Positions 55,006 to 64,000 of a DNA stretch of 64,000 nt are shown piece by piece. The notes beneath the pieces are model-generated. The model did no database searches. It worked only from the letters and a program-made list of their open reading frames with translations, and was not told the origin of the DNA. The position numbers and the translations under genes are program-made. Location: NCBI RefSeq assembly GCF_030272615.1, contig NC_081405.1, positions 316,076,041 through 316,140,040 of the forward strand, in the 5' to 3' direction. Every line of letters starts with the position of its first letter. Position 1 is the first letter of the stretch. Source of the DNA: Cryptomeria japonica (taxonomy: Eukaryota > Streptophyta > Pinopsida > Cupressales > Cupressaceae).

Positions 55006-57838
55006 TGATGTATGTCATTATTGGAATTGCAGGACTTTATTATGATGCTAGAAATAGGATGCATATCTTATGTATGGATCAAAATTATGAGGATTATGAT
55101 AATTGCTTATGTGGATTTGACTTGATATATGATATATTGATTTGCATAATGTCAATTATATGTAGAGTGTTTGATGTGTATTCTTATTTATGTGTTTAAT
55201 ATTATATGAGGCTATTGGGAAATACTAAAGTGTAATTGAGATGCACAGGAAAATTATCCATGTGACCATGAAAACTTTATGGAGAACCAAACCTAGACCT
55301 ATGTACGTTCGTAAAAACCAGGGGTTGTCTATTTGGAGAGACAACACCCCATATGTATCGTATTTTATTCATGAAAGTAAATGTTGCATGTGTGTTAAAG
55401 TGTATTTATTAATTTGTTTAAATCCAACAAGAGACAATTTCCATGTGTAACTATGTAATGTATTTTATTGTGTCACTTGATATATGTGCTGACTAGTGTC
55501 TTGATTTTGACTTGTCTCTTGGAGGGAGATTGTTTCAACCAAATCCCTTTTCAAATATTTGAGTGTGGTCCAAAATTTGCCTTGGGTAGAGAGTCTTTGG
55601 AGTGGTCAACTCAGGTTTGACCCGAAGGTTAACCTCAGATGGGTTTCTAAGGGGTCAAATGGACTCCTAAGGGTAGTTTAAGGGTTTTTCCAAAGGTCCA
55701 TAGGGTATACCTATGGGTTAGGGGTATTTTTAAGCATGTGACTACTCCCATGTGACTATTTAGTCACCTCAAAAATTGGTTTTCCCAAGATGAGCGAAAA
55801 TCCAACTTGGAAGGTCCCTCCTAGGTTAGATAACCTTCCTTTCTTGTGTCAGTTTCTTTTCCCCACCTTGTCTTACCTTTTCTCTTTCCATTTTTAGTAA
55901 CCTGTAAGAGGTTGGGAAGACCAACCAATGGGAACTCTCACTCTATCCAAGAGGTTGAGAAGAGTGAGAGAAGCCTTCTTAAGCAAGGTTTAGGGACTTA
56001 GAGAGTAATCACATATTTTCCATCTTTGGAGATCTTGCAAATTTGAAAACTAGTTTTAGGATAGAATTTTGGCTAAGTGTTGGAGGAAAGAATTGTGGAA
56101 TTGGGCTGCTCTTCCCCAACTAGATTCTAGCAAACCTTTGGGCAGATTGGAGGTTGGTCCATCTTCTTCCTTGCATGTTGAAAATTTATTTCTTAAAAGG
56201 ATGTTTGAATGTAAATGTTGTTTCTTTGTGTTTCCTTTGTGAAAGTATTATGTGATCTCCCTTTTATTTCTTTTTATGCATTTTCTTGTGATTTGGGAGT
56301 ATCCAAGGCCTTCTACCCTTGGGAGGGTAGAAAGATATTGGGGGTGTAAGGAGTTTGACAACCTTAGAGTGAGAGGCTCTCATTATGAGAGTGATCTCAA
56401 GGGTTTTTTTATGTGACCCTTTCTGCATATCCTTGTTTATGCATTTAGGGGTCATAAGGGGAGGAAGTATGGCATGTATGCCTTGGAGGGCATAAGGATG
56501 TGGGGTTAATGGACTTATGTTGTATTTTTGGTTCCCATGAGATGGCTTGTGATCTACCATTCTTGCAGTTCTCGTCAAGGTATTTGGTCCACTTCCACCC
56601 TTGTAAAACATCACATTTTGTGATGAAGTTTAGCCTTGGATGGGAAAGTGTTTGTTGAGTTTGGTTGCCCTTGCTTGTTTGTGTTTGCTTGAGTGTAACC
56701 CATCTAGGGCTTGGTTCTCCAAGCTTGGGGGTGGCTTCTAGTAAGCCTAGGCTGGGAGGTGAGCTCTCCATGGTCATACCCTTAAGATTTGTATGTAGGT
56801 TGCTTGGAAAAGAGAAAAAAAAAAGAAGGAAAGCTAGGAGTTGCTGATTTTTTTCAATTTGGAGAAAAAGAATAGGAGATGTTACAATATTGTATTTTAG
56901 TTGTAGAAATGTAAAAGAAGAGTTTTATGTTGTATTTGTGTTGCAAAAAGAAATGTATTTATTCTATTTAAGTCCTCATTTAATAGGAATGAGAGACTAG
57001 TTGGGCATTTCACCCATTTGTAAAGTTGACAATATTGTATTCTAAGTATTCTTTAAAGAAAAGTATTCTTTTGTTAAGTTGTAATTGCAACTTAAAATAT
57101 ATATTTATGGGTTAAGTTTCTATAGTATGAGTAAAATCTATTGCATTGATTCTTGAAAATAAAGAAAGGCATTTTATCATTTTATGCTTATTGAAAATAA
57201 TAGAAAGGAATGGAGTACAAAAACATTAAAGTTAGTGAGCTAGAAATGATTCTCTTAGTCCCATTTATTTATATCCAAATGCAAATATGGTTTAATAGAA
57301 ATTTGGAGAATAATGGTTTTGTTTGTTTAATGTTTTAAATGATTTTTTTAAGGCTATTATAGTTGCTGTTTTTAATTTATTTAATTCTGTCATCTTTCTT
57401 TTTCCTTTTTACTGTTGCAGAAATAAATCTAGGATTAATAGTCTATCTCTAAAGTTAGCAGCTAGATATTTAAAAGAAAAAGGAATACAATTATTTAAAA
57501 CTGCTAATTTTAAATATTCTATTTTAAAGTTCTTAGGAAAAATATGTCTCAAGCCTAAGGAAATGCTTTGCCTTCATAATGCTATGTTTATTATGGAAAG
57601 AAAATGATTAGATTTAATGCCCCATATTAATAACAAACAAAGATAAAATCTAATATATGCCAGATAGGTTTATGCCTAATTTTTAATGAAGAAATGAACT
57701 ATATGAAATATTTAACATGCTGTTTACTTTATATACTGTCATTATTCCTAATGCTGCATATTAAAATAAATCATACCTAAGAAATGAAACATATGACTAT
57801 TGTTATGCTGCCATTATTTTATTAATTCCTGTAAGCTT

Positions 57839-57839
57839 A

Positions 57840-57920
<81 letters not shown>

Positions 57921-57965
57921 CATATAAATGTGTATATACACATATAAATATATATATATATATTT
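57839..57965. repeat. Compound (TA)n(TG)n(TA)n microsatellite
   Basis: About 13 TA units, then about 19 TG units, then further TA-rich repeats to 57,965. Smaller (TA)n runs lie at 58,433-58,450, 58,594-58,604 and 58,622-58,646. Confidence 0.95.
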
Positions 57966-58002
57966 AAAATAAATAAAAAAATAAAAACACAAAAGAAAAC
58001 CT

Positions 58003-58290
58003 ATGCTAAATCCTCCCCCCCCGGAGCCAAAGCTCTCACGGGAAAAGAGGCGTCGAGGCACTGCTACAGGCCGTGACTTGCAGAGGCGATCGTGGTCGTC
58101 GCTGCGGGCCGCGTCCCGCAGAGATGCCATGGTGGCACTACTAGCCGTGACACGTAGTGGCACCCATGGCGTCGCTGCGGGTGGCACAACCCACCTCTTG
58201 CGCCTCCCTTCAAAGTAAAGCCCCTGCAACAAGCACAAAAAAGAAACTTCCACCATGTGATAGGGTTTGCCCTCCTCCGCCATGCTCTTC
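58003..58290. other. GC-rich island with stem-loops inside AT-rich DNA
   Basis: This ~280-bp segment is strikingly GC-rich. It contains a 7-bp stem (CTGCGGG at 58,102; CCCGCAG at 58,115) and a near-perfect 16-bp stem (GCCATGGTGGCACTAC at 58,126; GTAGTGGCACCCATGGC at 58,154). A minus-strand frame from 58,283 (MAEEGKPYHMVEVSF) is open through it but runs into the microsatellite and is not convincing as a gene. Confidence 0.6.
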
Positions 58291-59209
58291 TTCGACCCTT
58301 TATTACATGAAACCCTAACCCAAAATTTGGGTTACGGGTTTCATTGAGTTAGTTGGAAATATTAGTATGGATAGTCTATTTGCTTTATAGGAATTAGAAT
58401 TTAGGTTCAGGTCATTTTAATATTCAGTTTTTATATATATATATATATACATGGGGGGAAACCCTTTTCAAATTTGAAAAAGGCAAACTCACATGTGTGT
58501 TAGTCATGATTAAGATGTTATTGAAATGAGTATATAGTTTTATTACATCTTTTCTTTTATTATTAACTAGTCTTAGGACTCTCTTTCTCTCTCTATATAT
58601 ATATTTGTTAAAAAACATTTACATATATATATATATATATATATACGTTTAAATTTATTTCTTTTCCTTTGAGTCTTAAGTTTACATAGAGATAATAATC
58701 TACTTTTGAGAGTTATTTAGTTATAGGGGATTATTTTTGTTCCCCCTTAACTTTGGTTTATGGAAATTATAGCTGTATAGGGCAATTTATATTATGGGTT
58801 AATTTTTAACCCTTTAGACAGATTTTTAGACACATTATTTTTATCGCTGAATTGATTTATAAAATTTAATATTCTAAGCACTAGAATCAATATAATTAAC
58901 TCTTAGAGCAATGAGAAGATTAAATGTGGTTAATCTTATCCTATGACCATAATTTGTAGATTATTGTTTGATTAAATTTATTAATTAGTGTTAAAATAAT
59001 GATTCTTTTGGAGAGTTGATATTCCGCATTTAATTAATTTATTTGTGCATACTTGATTTAGTTGTTTAGATTAACTTTAGTTGAAAGGAACTCAAACATA
59101 GTTAAGACGAGAATTATTATTGCATTTTTATTTTAGGAAATTTAGTTTTATTAGGTTGTTTTAAAAAAAATTTATTCCGTTTGTGCCCAAAAGTTTGGGC
59201 ATGACATTG

Positions 59210-59223
59210 CGGTATCAGAGCCA
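59210..59223 (+). other. Primer binding site of chromovirus T
   Basis: CGGTATCAGAGCCA follows the LTR end after three bases; it differs from the initiator Met-tRNA site TGGTATCAGAGC by one base. Confidence 0.75.
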
Positions 59224-59360
59224 GGTTTCCAACACTAGGAACCTTTCTCCATTGTGTTTCGCTTTAATTATTTAATTAATTAATTAAATTTAATTTATTT
59301 TTATTTATTTAAATTTTTCTCCAAAAAAATTATTTATTAATTTCATTTTCTCATAAGGAT

Positions 59361-60670
59361 GCCTCCGACTACATGACAAGCTCGCAAACGTGGTAGAGGT
59401 CCTAGGTGTGTACGCATGACATGAAAAGAGGATGTTATGGAGGAATTGGTTCCGGAAAGGAACCCAGAGGCTCCTCTCGAACGACCAGTTGACCCAAACC
59501 AAGACATCTTGTTAGCACTTCAGAACCTGATTGGGATAGTCATGGATAGGCTTCCAGCAGTGGACTATCATGCTGAAAAAAGGAACTCAGGGAGCCATAG
59601 ATCAGTAGATCGAGAATGGAGTAGAAGTCCACCTCCCAATCCCATAGAGAGTCAGGTTGGGCATGAGCCTGAGTCTGTTCATCTATCAGGACCACCCCCG
59701 GTAGCAGCACCAGTGTATTATGAGAGATCACGTTGTGATCAAGGGGATCTAATTAGAGAGGTTATGCGCCTCCAGCCACCATCTTTTGGGGGATCTACCG
59801 ATGAGGTAGAAGCTAAGGCTTGGCTTTTAAGCCTAGATCGGTGCTTTGCATTGCATTATTATAAAAGCAATTTGAAGGCATGAGTAGCAGTGTACCTTTT
59901 GAGAGGAACGACCTCCACATGGTGGAGACAGGAAGAATACAAGTGTGGCCTAGTTGCAGACACCCTCACACGGGAAATTTTTACAGAGAGGTTCAGGGAG
60001 AGGTACTTGTCTGAGCACTACATATAGTGTAGGGTAGATGAGTTCCACGATCTCCAGCAGAAGGGTCTCTCAGTGACCCAGTACGAGAGCAAGTTCTTCG
60101 AGCTCTTACCATATGTGGATTACTTGAAAGATGAGAAGCTTCTCGTCAACCATTTTATCAGGGGACTGAATGTTGGTATAGCAGGACCAGTGAGAATGGC
60201 CGCTCTAGGGAGCCTTCGGGTTATCGTGGAGAAGGCCTTGATAGTAGAGGAGATCCAGGTCAGGCCATAGGACACGAGGGATCGGTTCGAGAACCGAAAC
60301 CCTATACCCTAGACATATGGGTTTCAAAAACCCCATTGGAAGGGTAATAGTAGACACACATCGGGTTTCTCCAAACCCCCTCCTCCATAGTAGTCACAAC
60401 AAAACCAGAGTCAGCAGGGCGTAAAGCCCAAGCAATGGCAGTCTCAATTTCAAAGGTGAGATCAATGACCCTAGGTTCCTTACATACCTCCCGTGAGGAC
60501 TCAGTAGTCCTCCAGGGGTGGGTATAGTGGTTCTAGTAGGACAGGTGGACAACCTTTCTCTAGGCCCCAGGGCGTACATTTTCAGGCACACGGTGCTTGT
60601 TTCACATGCGGAGCCATGGAGCACATGGAGAGAGAGTGTCTGCAGGGTCAGATGGTAGGTAGTCAAAGAA
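59361..60670 (+). pseudogene. Chromovirus T gag
   Basis: The ATG at 59,361 (MPPTT) begins a frame with TGA at 59,376 and 59,418 and an open run 59,437-59,883. Core gag motifs: LQPPSFGGSTDEVEAKAWLL (about 59,770), YLLRGTTSTWWRQEEYKCG (about 59,893), FRERYLSEHY, QYESKFFELLPYV (60,080). A complete zinc knuckle CFTCGAMEHMERECL lies at about 60,598-60,642. Stops at 59,881 (TGA), 60,027, 60,268 and 60,310 (TAG). It forms the capsid in intact relatives. Confidence 0.9.
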
Positions 60671-61170
60671 TGGCAGCATCAGAGCCTATAGTTGGGGATA
60701 TGGGAAAGTCCCATAGGGTCTTTGCAGTGGTTGACAACCGCCAAGCAGACCACCAGGCCACAGTTATTGAGGCTGCAAGTATGATCAGTGGTCTCACTGT
60801 ATCTATATTGTTTGATTCAGGGGCTACTAACTCCTTTATATCTCCATTGGTTGTGGAACGTTGCGGGCTAGTGACAATTAGACAAGGTGTCAGTTGGGAA
60901 GTGGAGTTAGCTTTAGGGGCTAGAGTGTCATTGGAATTAGAGGTTAGAGGATGTCAGCTTCAGATTGGTAATACCACCACCTTAGTAGACCTTAGAGTTA
61001 CACCACTCGAATCATATGGCATCATTGTTGGCATGGATTGGCTTTATGCCCATAGAGCCAAGATGGATTGTCACCTCAAAGAGATCGAGTGTGAGGATGA
61101 TCATGGTTCTCCCATAGTAATCACTAGGATTCAGAGACCCATGTCTCTTCATATGATTTCCGCAATATAG
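60671..61170 (+). pseudogene. Chromovirus T aspartic protease
   Basis: The open frame 60,616-61,170 carries ILFDSGATNSFIS (about 60,808), the DSGA catalytic motif, and ESYGIIVGMDWLYAHRAKMD (about 61,010), the downstream IxGMDWL box. Fused in frame to the gag zinc knuckle as usual; TAG at 61,168 precedes the RT domain. Confidence 0.9.
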
Positions 61171-61182
61171 CTTAAGCGGAGC

Positions 61183-62170
61183 ATGCAAAAGGGATGCCAG
61201 TTATTTGCCATCACCATTAGTGATAGAGAAGAAGTGGATAAAAAGGAACCATTGATTGATGACCATCCTATCCTTAAGGGTTATTCAGATGTGTTTTCGT
61301 TAGAGTTACCCAGTATGCCGCTTTGTAGAGAGATTGAATTTCGTATAGACCTTGTACCAGGAGCTGAGCCAGTTTCGAGAGCACCTTATAGGATGACCAC
61401 AAATGAGCTTAATGAGCTCAAGATGCAGCTTGAGGAACTTCTAGAGAAGGGCCACATTCATCCTAGCGTATCCCCTTGGGGTGCCCTAGTCATCTTTGTG
61501 AAGAAGAAGGATGGATCTCTTCGGTTGTGCATGGATTACCATCAGTTGAACAAAGTAACCATCAAGAACCAATACCCTTTGCCTAGGATCGATGATTTAT
61601 TCAACCAACTTCAGGGTGCCAAGGTATTTTCCAAAATAGATCAGAAGTCAGGGTACCATTAGTTGAGAATAGTGGAGAGCGATATCCACAAGACCACATT
61701 TTGCACTAGATATGGCCACTATGAGTTCACCATGGTTCCATTCGGTCTTATGAATGCTCCAATGGTTTTCATGAGCCTCATGAATGGGGTATTCCACACA
61801 TTCCTTGATCATTTTGTGATTGTGTTCCTCGATGACATATTGATATATTCTCAGAATGAGAAGGAGCATGAGGAACACTTGAGGCAGGTTTTGTAGTGTT
61901 TGAGGGACAATCAGTTGTATGGCAGTTTGTCGAAGTGTGCTTTCTTTAGATCAGAGGTCAAGTACCTTGGACATGTTATATCTAGTGATGGGATCTCAAT
62001 TGACCCATCAAAGATCAGAGCTATTATGGATTGGCCAGCACCAACTAGTGTGACAGAGGTCAAGAGCTTCATGGGCTTAGTAGGTTATTACCGATGCTTT
62101 GTTGAGGGACTCTCTAGAGTCGCACACCCTATTACTTCTCTTCAGTGTAAAGGGAAGAAATTTGAGTGGA
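61183..62170 (+). pseudogene. Chromovirus T reverse transcriptase
   Basis: Conserved blocks in order: [20 protein letters not shown] (61,378), [20 protein letters not shown] (61,480), [20 protein letters not shown] (61,535), [11 protein letters not shown] (61,628; the first catalytic Asp is present), [15 protein letters not shown] (61,742), [10 protein letters not shown] (61,828; the catalytic DD pair is kept) and [17 protein letters not shown] (61,970). Stops at 61,660 and 61,894 are both TAG. Confidence 0.92.
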
Positions 62171-62600
62171 GAGAGAAGTGTGAGATGGCCTTTCAGGAAC
62201 TCAAAAAGGCACTTACTAGTGCGCCTATCCTTGTAGTGCCAGATCCCTTAGGCAACTTCATGGTTTGCACAGATGCTTCCCAAGAGGGTTTAGGAGTAGT
62301 CCTCATGCAAGATGGTAGACCTATAGCTTTTGAGTCTAGGAAACTTCAGACTCACAAGCTTAATTACCCTACTCATGACCTTGAGCTTGTAGCAGTAGTG
62401 CATGCACTTGTGAGGTGGAGACACTTCCTTTAGGGTCATCATTTTGAGCTTCATTCAGACCATCAGAGCCTTCAGTACATATTCACTCAGCCGAATCTTA
62501 ATGCACGTCAGAGGAGATGGATGGAGTTCTTATGCGAGTATGATTTTGACATTCACTACATCAAGGGGAAAGAAAATGTAGTTGCAGATGCCTTGAGTAG
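62171..62600 (+). pseudogene. Chromovirus T RNase H domain
   Basis: [20 protein letters not shown] (62,265, first catalytic Asp), [19 protein letters not shown] (62,376, catalytic Glu), TAG at 62,431, then HSDHQSLQYIFTQ (62,455) and HYIKGKENVVADALSRR (62,558), the RNase H to integrase junction. Confidence 0.9.
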
Positions 62601-63929
62601 GAGATGTCATGAGGTATACACCATATCTATGGGCACAGATTTGAGAGATCGTATATTGCAACAGTTGCTAGAGGATGGATGGTATTTAGAGGTTTGTCAT
62701 GTGATACGATCTCAGGAGACCCTGGAGGGGAAGTATGTTGATTATTCCCTTGAGTTCGATGGACTATTACACCATAGAGGGTGCATCTATGTACCTTCTT
62801 CCGAGGGATTGCATGAGTTCATTGTCATGGAGGCTCATAGAGCTCCCTATGCAGAACATCCTGAAGTTAAGAAGATGCACGTAGACTTGAGACAGTTATA
62901 TTATTGGCTAGGAATGTGACAACTTATTGTTGAGTTAGTAGCCCGATGCCTTGAGTGTCAGAGAGTAAAGATGGAGCACCACCATCTAGGTGGGTTGCTC
63001 CAGTCTCATGCTATACTAGAATGGAAGTGGGATACTATACCCATGGATTTCATCATTGGTCTTCCCATGCCATCCCATCGCCATGATGCCATCTTTGTGA
63101 CAGTTGACAAGTTGACCAAAGTGGCCCACTTCTCACCAGTTCAGACTACCTTCACAACACCAGCAGTAGCATAGGTGTTCTTGCGAGACATTGTCGGACT
63201 TCATGGTGTTCCACGCAAGATTATTTCTGAAAAGGATTCCCTCTTCACTTCTTCCTTTTGGAAGGCATTGCAAATAGCTATGGGCACCAAGCTCAATTTC
63301 AGTATAGCCTATCATCAGAAAAGGATCGTCAGATAGAGAGGGTTAACCAGGTGTTAGAGGATATGCTTCGCATGTACATCATGGATCATCAGACCAGATG
63401 GGAAGAGTACCTTCCCTTAGTGGAGTTTGCCTATAACAATGGGCATCACATTTCTTTGGGGATGCCACCCTATCAGGCATTATACGACAGGCCTTGTAGG
63501 ACATCGTTGAGTTCGGACTGCATAGAAGACAAAGTTTCTATTGGTCCCGAGATAGTTCAGGATATGGAGCAGGAGGTGGATTTGATTAGGCAGCATCTTA
63601 GAGAGGCACATGATAGACAAAATAAGTATGTAGATGTGAAGAGGATAGATCGTATCTTCATGGTTGGAGACAAAGTCTTCTTGAGAGTGCAACCGTATAA
63701 GAGTCCAATCCATTACGAAAAGGGTTCTAAGCTTGCACCTCGCTTTGTAGGACCAGTTGAGATCCTTGAGAGGATAGGATCAGTTGCCTATCATTTAGCG
63801 TTGCTACCTAGCCTATCACGCATCCACGATGTGTTTCATGTATCAGTTTTGAGGAAGTATATCTATGATGAGTCTCATATTTTAGATTGGGATGCCTTGC
63901 AGGTGGAGTCAAATGGGCAGCTAGCTTAG
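62601..63929 (+). pseudogene. Chromovirus T integrase with start of chromodomain
   Basis: The zinc-binding part (HRAPYAEHPEVKKMH ... CLECQRVK, 62,838-62,970) is crossed by a TGA at 62,917. The core shows WDTIPMDFIIGLP (63,030, first Asp) and RKIISEKDSLFTSSFW (63,215), where the usual catalytic Asp of ISDRD is Glu, then a frameshift near 63,315 before RQIERVNQVLEDMLRM (63,330). The tail has LRVQPYKSPIHYEKGSKLAP (63,682) with FVGPVEI. After TAG at 63,927 EPIRILACQMLALRRRELDQ begins a chromodomain, cut by the window end, which supports a Tekay/Del-type chromovirus. Confidence 0.9.
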
Positions 63930-64000
63930 GAGCCCATTCGCATTTTGGCATGCCAAATGCTGGCCCTACGACGTCGAGAGCTAGACCAGGTTAGGGTCCA

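Larger units (their letters stand above)
54806..59206 (+). repeat. Putative very long 5' LTR of chromovirus T
   Basis: A TGTGAGGCCCTACCCTGAC opening at 54,806 and GGGCATGACA ending at 59,206, directly before the primer site, bound about 4.4 kb without coding domains. Tekay/Del elements do have long LTRs, but 4.4 kb is at or above the usual range, so either the start is further right or later insertions (for example the microsatellite and GC-rich island at 57.8-58.3 kb) have lengthened it. No second LTR is in the window to confirm. Confidence 0.4.

Noticed and set aside
57837-58283. 148-codon minus-strand frame ending in repeated Ile-Tyr and Thr-His
   Set aside because: Half of it is translation of the TA/TG microsatellite; the GC-rich start has no recognisable domain.
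1-64000. CRISPR arrays, operons, ribosome binding sites, integrons
   Set aside because: The DNA is plant nuclear; the short repeats found are degenerate, uneven in spacing and lie in retroelement leaders or LTRs.
1-64000. tRNA, rRNA and other structural RNA genes
   Set aside because: No cloverleaf-compatible A and B box pairs or rRNA stretches were noticed; sequences like TGGTATCAGAGC are primer sites and not tRNA genes. A tRNAscan run would settle this.

Overview
The window looks like gene-poor nuclear DNA of a large-genome seed plant, most likely a conifer (perhaps a cypress or yew relative; this is inference). The reasons are nested and decayed LTR retrotransposons of several lineages, LTRs opening with TGTAGACACC-type termini and AT-rich sub-termini, an aminotransferase-like plant mobile domain (PMD) gene riding antisense in a Ty3 element, and only two traces of ordinary host genes: a complete DUF3339 small membrane protein gene (32.1-32.4 kb) and a broken hevein/class IV chitinase-type gene (42.3-42.5 kb). 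No prokaryotic, organellar or CRISPR features were seen.

Layout. 1-24,589 is a nest of four minus-strand retroelements. The oldest is G, a Ty3/Tat-like element (fragment of one LTR 11,918-12,688, other LTR about 22,053-24,589). Copia element C2 sits in G's LTR, copia element C1 sits in C2 at 7,675/7,676, and the LTR of a further Ty3-like element (L) cuts C1 inside reverse transcriptase at 3,262/3,263. G keeps gag, protease and an integrase tail but no reverse transcriptase, and carries a decayed antisense PMD gene (14.2-16.0 kb, plus strand) with repeat arrays upstream. 25.3-25.95 kb is a degenerate ~70-bp tandem array. 25,969-31.3 kb is a Sirevirus-like copia relic (S) with LTR, primer site, gag, no visible pol, and an uninterrupted 541-codon extra ORF, the longest open frame in the window.

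32.1-32.4 kb is the DUF3339 gene. 32,825-35.5 kb is the LTR and leader of a plus-strand Ty3 element (G2). 35.7-38.7 kb is a minus-strand DDE-type transposase-like pseudogene with a run of short direct repeats upstream. 39-46.4 kb holds tandem duplications, a Ty3 fragment, the chitinase-type remnant, a solo-LTR-like sequence and a 1.3-kb pyrimidine-rich tract with telomere-like motifs. 46.4-51.4 kb is a second copia gag relic (B) interrupted by an LTR and by a LINE-like insertion with a 14-bp target duplication. 51.6-54.8 kb has small relics. 54.8-64.0 kb is a Tekay/Del-like chromovirus (T) with a very long putative LTR followed by gag-protease-RT-RNase H-integrase, cut by the window end.

How the parts relate. 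Almost every coding stretch here is a retroelement relic. In element T all in-frame stops I located are TAG or TGA and none TAA, which fits decay by deamination of methylated cytosine at CAG and CGA. Coordinates of LTR ends, primer sites and pseudogene limits come from reading motifs by eye; the paired-LTR comparison for G was counted by hand.
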